From Cochliopodium minus (lineage: Eukaryota > Discosea > Himatismenida > Cochliopodiidae), in the NCBI GenBank assembly GCA_024220525.1, contig JAMYWO010000227.1, forward strand, positions 1 to 64,000: a stretch of 64,000 nucleotides of DNA, given 5' to 3'. The translations under genes and the position numbers were made by a program. Below are positions 32,175-44,740 of this stretch, piece after piece. Position 1 is the stretch's first letter; each line of letters begins with the position of its first letter. The notes below the pieces were generated by a model that was not told where the DNA came from, did not search any database, and saw only the letters and a list, made by a program, of their open reading frames with translations.

Positions 32175-34954
32175 ATGACATTCCAAGATATTATCATTAT
32201 ACCAGCGAGCATTGTTGGTAAATTTTTGCTTTCATTGTTTTTTTTTTTGATTGTTTACATATCCTTTCTATTCTTTTCCGAAAGCATTGTAAACAATTTT
32301 TTTGAAAACTGAGACATGAATAAGTTTTTAAAAATGTGAAAAATTAGATTTATGGCATTTACAGTCGGAGCTAATGATTTGGGTACATGAGGGATTTTTT
32401 TAAAAAAAATATTTCAATTCAAAATTTGATTATTATTTTTTGTGAAGCAAATGCTTTGGGCACATCAGGTTTTTAAAAAAAGTTTTTCAAAAAGAAAGTT
32501 ATTAAATGAAATTTTAATTAAAACTCGGAAAAAATTTGTTAGTGGGAAGCAAAGCGTTAAAGTTGAGAACTGCAGTGATATTGGCAGGAATATTTGAGTT
32601 TGCTGGGGTGATGATTTTAGGAAGATTAGTTTCTGGTAAAAAAAAAAATTTTTTTTTTTCTTGTAAATTTTTTTTTAATTTTTTTTTTTTGGTTTTATTT
32701 TCAGATACATTGAAAAATGCAATAATCAACTCATCTAATTTCGAAAATTCTCCCCAATTGTTCGCTTTGGGAATGTTTTGTTCTTCCATTGCTGCGTCTG
32801 CATGGTTGTTGTTTGCAACAATAATTGCTCTTCCTGTTTCAACGACGCATTCAATAGTTGGAGGTACAAATCTAATTTTTTGTTTATTTTTAAATTTAAT
32901 TTTTGATTTTTATTTTTATTAATTTTAAATTTATTTTTTTTCAATATTTTTTAAAAAAGGTGTCATCGCTTTTGGTTTGTTTGAAAAAGGATGGTCCGCT
33001 ATCAACCACAAAGTTGTAGTTAGAACAATTTTGAGTTGGTTAATTTCACCATTGATGGGATGCATAATGAGTTGCATATTCACTTTTATGATTAAAAAAT
33101 TGGTTTTGGAATCATCTGATCCCCTAGTTAATTTTTTTTTAAAATATTTAACATTTTTTTATTTGTTATTTTATCTTGTTTTACTTTTTTTTAATCTTAT
33201 CGAGTCCTTTTTTTAAATTCATTTTTATTTTTTAGTTTATTTTTATAACTTTTATTATTTACTTTAAATTTAAATCTATATTTTTTTTTATAAAATTATT
33301 TATTTTTTGTTCTTTTCTTGAAGTAGTATTTTTATTTATTTTTACATTAGTTTATTTTTAAATTGATTCATTTTTATACAGATTAATTTAGTTTTTCATT
33401 TCTTTTTCACTCATTAAAATTTATTCAAAGAAAAGAGGAAAACTAACATTCCCTTTCTTTTGTGGGATCACAGTAGCTCTGATAGCAATGTTTGCAATGT
33501 TAAAGCCAGTGAAATTAATACAATGGAAATGGATTCATCAACCATGGTTCTATCCTGTCTTTTTTTTCTCTCTTTTTATCGTTACTTACTTGCTTGTCCA
33601 CTTTGTTTTGATCAAATTCTTTTCGAATTACATTTTTAAACAAGGAGACCAAGGTGTAGAGATGGAGACTAAAGGTACAAGCATAACGGAAGAAAAGAAT
33701 TTAGATTCACAAGGAAGTTAAAAAATTTTTTTTTTGATTTTTTTTTTGATTTTTTATTTTTGTTTTTACATCTCTTTTCATTTTAACATAATTCAGATTA
33801 TTTTTTTATTTTTTTAATCATTTATTATTTTTTAAATTTTTTTTTGAACTTTTTCTGTAATTTATTTTGTAATTTTTTTATTTAATTTTTTTTTATTAAA
33901 AGATGAAACAAGTGAGAACTCTATGGACGCAGAGAATGCAGAAGAAGTGAAACCAGATTTAGAAAAAACTCCAATTAAAGAAGAGGAAGGAAGAAAAAAA
34001 GAAGAAGAAGAAACCATAGAAATAATTGATCAGAAGGAAAATGAAAAGGAGTCTGTCTTCGAATTCAACTCTAATTCATCCGTCCAAAGAATGTTTATAC
34101 CAATGATGGTCATTACTGCTAGTTCAGTTGCATTTGCACATGGTTCTAACGATATAGGTGATTATTTTAAAAATGAATTTTAACTTATACAAATAATTTT
34201 TTTTTAAAAAAAATAAATATTTATTAAATAAAAAATTAAATAATTATTATGAAGTGGGATTTTTAAAAAAAAATTTGATAAAAATTAAATTGAATGAAAA
34301 AATTAATTAAGTTTTTTTATTCCTGAAAGGCAATGCTATTGGTCCTTTTGGAGTTGTTTACGAGTTTTGGAAGAAGGGAAACTACAATACGGATATTGTC
34401 ACTCCTTGGTGGATTTTTGGATTGGCTGGCGCTGCTCTTGTTTTAGGACTTGCTACTTTAGGATATCGTGTAATCAAGACTGTTGGTGATAATATAGTTC
34501 CTTTAACTTACAGTAAAGGATATGCCGCAGAATTAGCGAGTAAAATTTTTTTTTTTATTTTTTTAAATTTTTTTATTTTTTTATTTTTTTTAATTTTTTT
34601 TTTAATTAAAGCTTCAACTACTGTTTTGACTGCCACTCTACTTGGAATACCAATTTCTACCACTCATACATTGGTAATGGAATAAAAAAAGATTGAAAAA
34701 AATTTTTATTCAAAACTTCTTTTACTTTTTGAAGATTGGGAGTATAACAGGAACCTCATTAACTTCTATTCAAGAAATGAAATCAATCCAATGGAAAGTC
34801 ATCTTAAAGATTCTAGCTTCTTGTAAAAAAAATTTATCTTTTTTAAATCTGATTAATTTTTTTTTAAAAAAAAGGGATATTTACTTTTGCGGCAGGCGGA
34901 GGGATAACAATTATTTTATACGTTGCCATTAAAGCAACATTTAAAATTAAATAA
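32175..34954 (+). CDS. PiT-family inorganic phosphate transporter (SLC20-like)
   Basis: About nine exons ending at the TAA at 34952-34954. Small exons join to FTVGANDLANALGTSVGSKA, the PiT signature, and its inverted partner SSVAFAHGSNDIGNAIGPF lies in the second half. Also seen are ALPVSTTHSIVGG, GIPISTTHTLIGSITGTSL and many hydrophobic segments (ILAGIFEFAGVMILGRL, GLAGAALVLGLATLGY). A charged cytosolic loop (33650-34070, Glu/Lys-rich) separates the two halves, as in eukaryotic PiT carriers. PiT proteins are Na+- or H+-coupled phosphate symporters of the plasma membrane or vacuole. The first exon (MTFQDIIIIPASIVG) does not join in phase to the next one with a simple intron, so the 5' end is tentative. 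Confidence 0.9.
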
Positions 34955-35034
34955 AACTGTCCAAAAAAATAAATGAATAATTAAAAAAAAAAATTTTTAT
35001 AATTTTATTTTTAAAACTTGATTTTTAATATTTA

Positions 35035-38000
35035 TCAATTTTTTTCAATTACACCAGGAATTTTCTCAGGAACAACTCCTTCAACATCATCAACATTCAG
35101 ACCCAAAGTACTCTCACTTTTCTTAAGAGGAACTTTTTTTCGGAGGATGCGTTTCTTGAAGCCCATTTTCTTTTTGCGGCGGAGAGTTCCTGACTTTGAA
35201 AATTCCTGTTCATCTTCCTCTTCGTTGTCGTCGTTTTTGTCTTCGTTTTCTTGTTGGTTTGGTGAAAAGGAAAGGAGGGTGCTGTTGGGAAGTTTTGGGG
35301 ATGTCAGAAATTTGCTTTTGGAAGGTGGAATCAATCTGTCTTCTTGTTTCTCTAAAATTAAAAAGAAAATTTTGTTTTTTACTTGTTTATTTTTATTTTT
35401 TCTCATTTTTTTATAATTTTTTTAAATATTTTTATTTTTAATTATTTTTGGTTTTTTGTTTACGTTCAACTTTATTTTCGAATATTGACGCAGTTGATTG
35501 AATTTTTTTAGGAGAGATAGGTGCATTCTCATTTTTTTTGGCTGTAACGATCTTTACACTTTTTCTTGGAGGAGACACTACATTAAAAAATTTAAAATTA
35601 AAATTAAAATAAAAATGAAAAAATAAAATGAAATTAAAAATTAAAAATTATTTTTTTTCATTTATTTATTTACAATTTAACTGATCTGATTTAGGACTTT
35701 TTTCTGGAATGAGATTTTTCATTTTGTCTCTCAAGGCAGGACTGAAGGTGCTTAGTGTTTGTGAACGATTTTTGAGGGGAGCTTTAAATAAAAAAAATAA
35801 GGAAAAAAAAACGAAGAAATAAAAAAAAAATAAAAATAAAAATAAAAATAAAAATAAAAATAAAAAAATAAAAAATAAAAAATAAAAAATAAAAAAAAAA
35901 TTAACAAAGAAATAATTTTTTTTTACGTGGGCTACTTGTGGGAGACCTTTCTTTTAGAGGAGCTTCATTATTTAATTGAAAAAAAATTATAAATTCAACC
36001 AAAGAAATAATTTTTTTTTTTTTTTTTTTTTTTGATACGTGTAAATGAGGGAGATCTTTCTCTTTGAGGAGGTGTTTGTTTTTTGAGATTTTCAATGGTT
36101 TCGTTTAATTCTAGTACTTTTTTCTCGGAGGTTTTCAATTTATCTTCCAAAATTAAATCTAACAAAAAATTTTTTTATTTTTTTATTTTCTTATTTTCTT
36201 ATTTTCTTATTTTCTTATTTTCTTATTTTCTTATTATTTTCTTATTTATTTTTTTATTTTTTTATTTTTATTTTTCTATTTTTATTTTTATTTTTATTTT
36301 TATTTTTCTATTTTTATTTTTTTATTTTTTATTTTTATTATTTTTTTATTATTTTATTAAGTTTTTATTATTTTTTTATTATTTTTTTATTAATTTTTTA
36401 TTAATTTTTTATTAATTTTTTATTAATTTTTTATTTTTACTATTTATCATTTATTTATTTTCATTTTTATTTATTTTTATTTATTTTTTATTTTTATTTT
36501 TTATTAATTTTTTATTTTTTCTTTACTTCTTGGAGATACTGATCTTTCGTTTTGAGAATTTCTTTTTTTCATGATTTCGATTTCATTGTTTTTCTTTTCA
36601 ATGATTTCATTCAGCTCATTTATTTTTCTTTCACTTGTTTTAAGTTTTTCTTCGTTAGATTCTTTTTAAAAAAAAAAATTGAAAAAAAATAAAATAAGAT
36701 TTTTTTAAAAAAAATTAAAATTAAAATAAAATTAAAATTTATTCACAAAATTTTTGTCATAATTTGATTTTTTGAAATTTTTTTTTTTTAATTTACGTGA
36801 AGACAGAAGTTCCCTTTCTTTTTGTGAAATTTGTTTTTTGAGATTTTCTATTTCTACATTCTTTTTCTCCAAGGTGTCATTCAGTTCTGAAACTTTTTTT
36901 TCAGAGTTTTTCAATGAGTCTTCCAACTGGGCTGTTGAAAAATAAAAAAAATAAAATAAAATGATTAAAAATTAAAAATAAAATTAAAAGAACAGATTAT
37001 CAAATAATTTCTCAAAATAAAATGAAATAAAAAAAATTTTTTTTTTAAAAATAAAAATTAAATAAGGAAAATTTAAAAAAAAAAAAAAAAAATAAATAAA
37101 TCAGAAAATCTAAAAAATCAAACAAAAAAATTAAAAAATAAAAAAGTGAAATTTTAAAAAACAGAAAAAATTTCTTACAAGAATTATTTTTTTCTTTTTG
37201 AGATTGTTGAACCTGCTTTTGAAGACTTTCAACTTCCCTGTTCTTCTTCTCAAGAGAATCGCCCAGCTCCCCAACCCTCCTCTCATAACCCTGCAACTTC
37301 TCATCAAAGGAAGAGCTGATCTCAATCTGCTTTTGAATCTGGTTGAAGAGTTCCTTGTTACTCTTCAAAAGTTGTTGTTTTTCTTTCTCGGAATTAGTTT
37401 GGAGATCGTTAAGTTTATTTTGGAGGTTGAACACTTCGTTCTTTTTGTTTTCGGAGTCGAGTTTAAGGTTTTCTAGGGAGAGGGAGAGCTGGTTGGCTCT
37501 CTTTTCGTTATTGAAGGAGGTGTCTTTGGAGGTGTTGAGCTGGTTTTGGAGATCGACGATTTTCTTCTCCTTTTCTTCCAAAAGCTTTTTCAATCTTTCA
37601 TTTTCTATTTTCATTTTTTTTAAAATATATAAAAATATGAGTTCAATAAAGAATTTCCAAAAAAAATTATTTTTTAAAAATTAATAAACAATGTGAGCAA
37701 AAAATGATTTATTACAAAAAAAATAAATAACGTAAATTTCAAATAAAGTTTTCTTCTTTAAATAATATTTTCATAGAAAAATAAAAAATAAAAAGTGAAC
37801 AAAATTTTACCATTGTTATTAATGGTTTGACTGTTATTCAAAACATTGTTCTGAGAAACTCTTTGTTGAGGTTTATTGTTATTATTGTTGTTTTGTTGTT
37901 GAATTTTAAAGATTTCATCATCCTTCTCCTTGAGCTTCCTCTTTAACTGCTCAATCTCATTCTTCCCCTCCTGAACCAACTTGCTCATCATAATAATTTG

Positions 38001-39127
38001 AGAGGAGATATCTTTAGCTTGTTCACTGTTGCTCGGCTGACTCTTCAAAGGAACTTTCTTAACAGGAGACTTTAAGAAAGTAGGGCTGCTTTTGAAGAAC
38101 TCTCCTGAAGTAGATTTGACGGGATTATAACTTGGTCTACTTTTTTCCATCTCTTTGATCCTTTCGAGCAATTCATCGATTTTTTCTTGTTTTCTTTGTA
38201 CAGTGGAATTGAGGTATTCGATTTCTTCTTTTGACGGATCTTCTTTCGGAACTTTTGATTCGAATTTGAGTGTCTTTTTCTTTTGTTCTCTTGGAGAGTT
38301 TGTCTTTTTGAAACTTGAATCTAATTCGATATCAGGCTCTTTTGAAATCACTTTTATGTCTTTTGCTGTCAGTTCTCTTTCTCCGTTTGATGTTGGTGTG
38401 CTTGTCCTTTGTTTTGGCTTCATTGTTTGAAATTTCTCCACCACACATGACATGTAAAGACTCATTGTTTTTGCATCTTGGAAAAAATTCATATAAAAAC
38501 AAAACAATTGATTAGATGGTTGAATTAATTAATATCCGCTTTTATTATAAAATTAATCATTTCAGCCTTAATTATTTCAACCTCATTTGGATATATTTTT
38601 TTTTTTATTTATTTGAAATTTTACTTGGTGACTCCACCATATCTTCTCCTTCAATCAAATGTGGTATTTCTAAATTATCTTCCAATATTTTCAATGCTTT
38701 ATCTATATTGTTATGTCTGTCCAATGAATCTATCTCTTCAAAATTCAATAGATCGGGTTCATATCTATCAATCAATGCACATAGAATCTAGATATTTTGA
38801 TTTGGTTAATTTATTTCGAGCAAATCTTTGAATTGATTAAATAATAAAAGAATATTTTGTTTATTTCACTATCCTGACATCATATATCACATAGATATTG
38901 AATGGATAGATGTATTATAAGAAAAAAGATATTATAAATGTTTATATAAACTCTTCTATATTTTTCTATTTAATTCATTGACATTATATACATCGTGTTG
39001 AACAAAAAAATGAAAGATATCTTACAGTTCCATCTTGGAAAGATGTGGTCATATTTTCGATTTTTAGAGATTTATAATCTGCTAATTCTTCTCTCAACCA
39101 TTTAAGGATACCGTTCGACGATATCAT
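35035..39127 (-). CDS. Calponin-homology domain coiled-coil protein
   Basis: The ATG at 39127 opens MISSNGILKWLREELADYKS. Exons 1-3 form one CH domain: WLREELADY, TTSFQDGTILCALIDRYEPD and IPHLIEGEDMVESP. The next exon is Ser/Pro-rich and leads into coiled coil (QSIIMMSKL-type helix, then an Asn/Gln tract near 37850). A large coiled coil (37614-37180) begins MKIENERLKKLLEEKEKKIV. Four related coiled-coil exons follow (37330-37190, 36920-36795, 36660-36530, 36150-36050), then short Ser-Pro exons (RERSPS, KERSPTSSPR, KNRSQTLSTF) and a basic tail ending at 35035. CH domains bind actin or microtubules; single-CH plus coiled coil recalls cortexillin- or EB-like linkers. The SP-rich tail may be a kinase target. 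Family partner is uncertain. Confidence 0.75.
36165..36525. repeat. Low-complexity T-rich intron tract
   Basis: About 360 bp of (TTATTTTC)n, (TTTTTA)n and (TTATTTTT)n blocks within an intron of the CH coiled-coil gene, with A-rich counterparts at 35820-35900. Confidence 0.9.
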
Positions 39128-39320
39128 TTCTTAGAGGAAGCGAAACAATTTTTTTAATTTTTATTGAAAAAAAATTAATTTTAAAAAAATCAAATGTGGA
39201 ATCAAAGAATCATTTTTGATCAATCAATGTTGACAACTTTATTAAATATTTTCTTTTGATATTAATTTAATTCCAAAAAAATAAAAAAAAAAAAGATTTT
39301 AAATTAATTTAATGAAGCAA

Positions 39321-41335
39321 TCATTTAAACGCAGGAAGACCAGTAATAGCTCTTCCCAAAATCAAAGCGTGTATGGACTTTGTACCTTCATAAGTGATTA
39401 CAGTTTCCAAGTTGGTGGTGTGACGGATGATGTGGTACTCGTCGACTATACCGTTACCTCCCAAAATATCTCTTGCGTTTCTTGCAATGTCGAGGGCCTT
39501 AATACAAGAGTTTCTCTTGATGAGGGAAATCATCTCTGGTGTTGCTTTCCCGCTTTCTTTGAGTCTCCTGTTTTAGTTTTTTAAAAATGTGGATTTGAAT
39601 AAAATTTTTTTAATATTTAATTGTTGAAGATCAAAAAAAAAAATTTTAAATAAAATCAGGCCTGAATAAAATAAATAAAAATAAAATAAATAAAATTGTA
39701 TTAAAACAAAATAAAAATTGATAAAAAACAAAATAAATAAAAATATAAAAATTTATGGTAAATTTTTTTTTATTTTTACCCTACAGCAAGACAAGATTCC
39801 AAAGCCAATGCAATTTCAGTTTGCATATCTGCAAATTCTTTTTGAATGAGTTGGAAACGAGCGAGAGGACCTCCAAATTGGTTTCTATCCAAGGTATATT
39901 GTCTGGCAATATGGAAACAGTTTTCTGCAGCACCCAAAACTCCCCAAGCAATACCATATCTCGCATTATTAAGGCAACTAAATGGGCCTATAAAGTTTAT
40001 TTTTTAGTTATATTTTCATTTTTATTTCATTAATTTTTATTTTTTATTTTTTTATTTTTTTTTTTTTTTACCTTTCAATCCTTTTACATTCAAAAAAATG
40101 TTCTCTTTAGGTACGATGACATCCTCCATGCAGATCATACCAGTGACAGAAGCTCTCAAAGACAATTTACCTTCTATTTTTGGGGTAGTCAATCCTTTCA
40201 TACCTCTTTCTAACAAAAATCCTCTTTTTTTTTAAAAAAAAATTTTAAAAAAAATTAAAAATTAAAATAATTAGTATTCTTTTATCAGGTACCTGATATC
40301 TCCATTATCATCTTTTGCCCAAACTACAAATACATCAGCAATGGGAGAGTTGGAAATCCATGTTTTAGTACCATTTAGAACGTAATGGTCTTTGTTTAAT
40401 TTTGCAGTAGTTCTGTCAATAAAAAATAAATTTTAAAAAAAAATAAAAATTTATTTAATTAAAATTCAAATGAAAAAAAAATTAAAATTAAAATAGTCAA
40501 TAAAATACTCAAAAAATCAAAATTTATCAAAAAATAAATTAAATAATAATTTTTTTTTTTACTCCATTGAAGAAGGATCAGATCCGTGGTTGGGCTCTGT
40601 GAGTCCGAAAGCACCCACCATTTCTCCTTTGGAGAGTTTAGGGAGATATTTGAGTTTTTGCTCTTCAGTTGCATACTCGGAAATAGGGTACATAACGAGG
40701 GAAGATTGGACACTCATTGCTGATCTGTAACCACTGTCAACTCTTTTATTTTTAAAAGATAATTTGTTAATTATAAAAATAATTTTTTGATTTTGGTACC
40801 TTTCTACTTCTCTTGCTATTAATCCATATGATACATATCCAACTTTTATGTATTAAAAAAAATGAACAGATGAAAAGATAATTATAAATTTACCTCCTGG
40901 ACATCCATATCCTTTGATTGTTGATCCCAACATTCCTATTTATTTTCAAATATTGAAAATTATACGTTATGTTTCTTTATTAAATTTATTGTATTACCCA
41001 TTTCTCCCATCTCATTCATTATTTCTCTGTGGAACATTTCTTTTCTTGTTCCTTCAATTACTCTTGGCAATAATTTTTCTGTACAAAATTGTCTGATTTG
41101 ATCTTTGATCATATTTTCTTCTTCAGTTAATCTCTCTTCCAATAGAAAGGGATCTTGCCAATTAAATTGATTTTTGGCTAAATAAATTTCAAAAGAAATA
41201 AAATATTATATTTTAAAAAAAGAGTTTTTTATTTATACTTGATGCATAATATCTAATGTGTTTGATTGAATTGTTTTTATTAAATAGTTTTGGATATATG
41301 TTTTTGTTTTTGAATAAAGAGATTTGCTTTTTCAT
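39321..41335 (-). CDS. GCDH: Glutaryl-CoA dehydrogenase, mitochondrial
   Basis: About nine exons, ATG at 41335 and TGA at 39321-39323, about 430 residues. The leader [20 protein letters not shown] is basic and ends near HIRYYASS, a mitochondrial presequence. The body matches human GCDH in long stretches: [95 protein letters not shown] and the catalytic-base block [19 protein letters not shown]. The enzyme is an FAD-linked acyl-CoA dehydrogenase that oxidises and decarboxylates glutaryl-CoA to crotonyl-CoA in lysine and tryptophan breakdown. Its presence argues for an aerobic mitochondrion. A fragment of ALDH7A, another lysine-pathway enzyme, lies at 45046-45211. Confidence 0.96.
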
Positions 41336-41794
41336 TTTTTTTAATTTATCTTCATATTAAGTAATTTTGAAAGATGGATGGTGAATATTTAAAGGAAAAG
41401 TTTGTTATGTCAATGGAAAAAATCCTAACCAGATGATCCAATTTCTATTAAATAGATCTAAATGTTGAAATCTTTGATTTTATTGTAAATCTCTTTTTGG
41501 CGTTAATAATTCGAAAATTTCATCCATACAAACACCAAATCTTGTCAAATTATTTTTGGAATTGTTTGGATTTTTTGAACTTACAATTACCAATAGTCTT
41601 CCAAAAAAATAAAATGAACATCTCATTGATTATGGATTGGAGATATCAACTTTAATGATTTAATACAAAATATAAGGATCATCCCAAATATGCTTTATTG
41701 AAATAAATTCACTTTAATACAAGAAAAGGATATTTTACAATCAACGTGTTTTCAAAAAAATATAAAAATAAAAAAATCGCATAAAATTGGTTGG
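41336..41794. promoter_or_regulatory. Divergent intergenic region, GCDH / syntaxin 5
   Basis: 459 bp between divergent starts. AT-rich with no repeat, RNA gene or clear motif seen. It should contain both promoters. Confidence 0.5.
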
Positions 41795-43218
41795 ATGCGA
41801 CATAGAAGAAATTTTAACCAAAAAGAAAATCAAACTTCATTAATACTCGAACATACAATAACCAAAAATCTATCAACAAACAATATAATGAAATTCAAAG
41901 ACCGCACAGATGATTTTTCACATTTGATTAAAGGATATTTAAGAACAAAGAATAAAAATGAATTAGATCAACAGCCATTGCTTCCCAAAAGTACTAATTC
42001 CCTTTCTTTTTTTGGAAAGGAGGCAAATATAATTAGCAAAGCGATAATTACTACCACAAGAAAGTTGGAAGAGCTTGGAAAGCGTAAAATAAATCTTTTA
42101 TATTTATATTTTCTGATTAATAAAAGTATGAACACGTAATAAGGATCTAAAAAAGAAATATTTAAAAATATATTTGATATTTAGCTTTAACAATTTATTT
42201 CAACAATATACTTCGAAATTCTAAATCAATAATCTATAGATACATCTTATCACAAGAATTATATTTAAAATTTATTTCTTGAATAATCATCATATGAGCA
42301 TTTAAAGATAGGATAACTTTATAAATTCAAAATCCTTACTAATATCTTTCATTCCAAAAAATTTAGTGGCAAAAAAAAGTTCATTGTTTGATGATCCGTC
42401 TGTAGAAATATCACAATTAAGTTCGAAAATAACACAGGATATAACAATGATCAAAGACAGAATAGCCCACTTAAAACAACTGAAATCAGATTACTCTAAC
42501 AACAATTCCACCGAAGAACACAGCGGGATAGTAGTTAAAGCATTAGATAGAAATGTAGCTAGAGTTACACAAGAATTAAAAACAGTTCTCGAAGGTAAAT
42601 CCCAAAAAACAATCTTTTTTTAATAAAAATTTTTCAATTTAAATTTTTAGTGAGAACACACAATGTAGAACAACAACAAAAAAAGAAACAAAAATTTACT
42701 GGAGTGTCCACTGTTAATAAAAGAAACAGAAGACGTATAAATAATTTATTTTTTACTTTTGAACTTTTAAATTTTAATTTATTTTAAATTTACTTTTTAT
42801 TTTAGCAAAAACAAACGCTTTGTATTACAAAAATATTAGTAACCATGAAAATGGAGATTCTAACGGAGACTCCAAACAAGATCAACAAGTGGTTGTCCAC
42901 TCTCCCAACCAAAGCCAAATGCAATCTCAGCTCCAATACGAGCACAACCAAGCCAACGTCGAAGCAGTCGAAAAAATAGAGCAAACTTTGATAGAACTCA
43001 CTGACATCTTCAAAGAAATGTCGATATTGGTTGCTCAGCAAGGTGAGGACATTCAGAGAATCGATCAGAATGTTGATGATGTTCTTTTGAACTTGGAGAG
43101 TTCTCAGTCTGAGCTAATGAAGAGGCTCAAGTCTATGACTTCAAACCGTTCTCTCATTTTTAAGATGTTCTTCGTTTTGATTTTTTTTATTGTCATCTTC
43201 TTTCTGTTTTTTATTTGA
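41795..43218 (+). CDS. Syntaxin 5 / Sed5-type Qa-SNARE
   Basis: Four exons: 41795 to about 42083, about 42367-42594, about 42651-42735 and about 42806-43218 (TGA), about 330 residues. The N-terminal helical part has KKSSLFDDPSVEISQLSSKI and ITQDITMIKDRIAHLKQL, diagnostic for Sed5/Stx5, then VRTHNVEQQQKKKQKF. The Qa-SNARE helix (EKIEQTLIELTDIFKEMSIL, then VAQQGEDIQRIDQNVDDVL) keeps the zero-layer Gln. A C-terminal membrane anchor reads MFFVLIFFIVIFFLFFI. Stx5 drives ER-Golgi and intra-Golgi fusion. A Gln/Asn-rich linker (residues near 230) precedes the SNARE motif. Length and topology are normal. Confidence 0.93.
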
Positions 43219-43408
43219 ATTATTAAAAAAAAAAAAAAATTTGTTTTTCAAGGAAATATTTTTGTTTTTGTGAATAGCAAGTAAAACGGGCAATATATCT
43301 TTGAATAGCAAAGTTTATTTTTTCATCAAATTAAAATTTTCTCTTCCTTTTTCAATTTCTCTTTTCAAAAAAAAAAATAAAATAAATTCAATCAAAATAT
43401 AAAAAAAA

Positions 43409-44740
43409 ATGGATTTGTATAAACGTTTTACATTGATATTCTTGATCATCTCTTTATTATCCATTTGTGTATATTCTAATCAAGTTATAGAAGATGAATT
43501 TTTAAGAGAAATAAGAGGAATGTATCCCAAATTAAAATCAGATGATGATGCCAAAGATTTCATCAAAATTATGGTATTAAGAACAATCCAAATTTGAATT
43601 TTCAAAATTCACCTAAATTTTATGATTTTTAAAACGATCCAATAAGGAACATCATGCAAAGATGATGATGAATGCTAAAAACAATACTAGTGAAAAGAGA
43701 TTGGGGGAAATTATTGTTCCATTTCACTGTACGCCATTTGATAAAAATTCAGTTCCGGCACCAACAAGTGTAAATTATAAACGATGACCAAAAAATAATG
43801 CTTATAAAATTTAAAAAAATAATTAAATCAGGTCCATGATGTTAAATTGCCTCATATAGATTTAAGTAAGGAAAGAAAAAGAAAATATATTTATTGTTAA
43901 AATGATATGAATTTTCGAAATTCATTCTAAATAAATTGTTCATTTTTTCAATTGGAATAGTTGGAGCAATAGGAGATTCAATCACAGGTGAAATGAATCG
44001 AATTTAAGAAAAAAAAATTTTTTAAATTTTATATCTTCTCAAATAAAAATATAAATAGCTGGCTTTGGAGCAAAATCATGGTGGGTATTTGATATGTTGA
44101 CAGAATATAGAGGCAAATAAAATGAAAATTTGAAATTTTTTTATTTACATTTTTTTATTAGGCATAAGTTGGTCGATTGGTGGGGACGATAGTTTGTCCA
44201 AAGGAATTTTGACATTGCCTAATCTCATCAGACTCTATAATCCTTCATTGTACGGATTTTCTACTGGCACTGGAAAAGCAACCACAAAAAATGCATATTT
44301 CAATCAAGGTAAAAAAATATTTAAAATAACATTTTTATTTTATTTATTTTTTATTTTACAATATTTTTATTTTTTTATTTGTTTGAATTTTTTTTTGATT
44401 AAGCTGTAAGTGGGGCGACTGCCAAAGATTTGTTGGGGCAATCTATGGAACTTTTCAAGTTGATGAGAGTGACCCCAAACTTCCAAACTTCCTACAAACT
44501 CATCACAGTATTCATTGGAGGTAAAATTAACTTTTTTTTAATTTTTTTCAATAATTTTTTTTTTGAAATATTTACATTTTTTAATTCATATTTTATTTTA
44601 CTAACATTTTTTTTATTTTAAAAACAGGAAATGATTTGTGTGCTGCTTGTACTGACATTTGGAGCTACATGCCTTCTTCTTATGAATACAATATTAGAGA
44701 AACATTGACTTTTCTCAAGAACAACTTTCCAAACACCATT
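43409..44740 (+). CDS. Phospholipase B-like GDSL/SGNH lipase, 5' half (partial)
   Basis: Signal peptide [19 protein letters not shown] at the start, then exons giving [20 protein letters not shown] (block I, nucleophile Ser), [20 protein letters not shown] (block II Gly), a [12 protein letters not shown] segment and [16 protein letters not shown] (block III Asn). This is the N-terminal half of a PLB1-type secreted or membrane phospholipase. One intron, after the codons for TEYR, seems to use a GC-AG border. The last exon ends ..NNFPNTI at 44740 in phase 0 and the next sequence is a T-rich repeat, then the unresolved base at 44864. No block V follows. The missing C-terminal half, in the right phase, is at 127-911 of this window. 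Confidence 0.88.

Noticed and set aside
35018-35441. Plus-strand frames over the end of the CH coiled-coil gene
   Set aside because: They are antisense to a Ser/Lys/Glu-rich exon with splice borders on the minus strand and give unnatural Ser/Leu/Phe-rich text.
36165-36525. CRISPR-like or satellite array
   Set aside because: Units are 5-8 bp of T and A only, without spacers; ordinary intronic low complexity.
37198-37684. Plus-strand Leu/Ser/Phe-rich frames
   Set aside because: They mirror the Lys/Glu-rich coiled coil on the minus strand.
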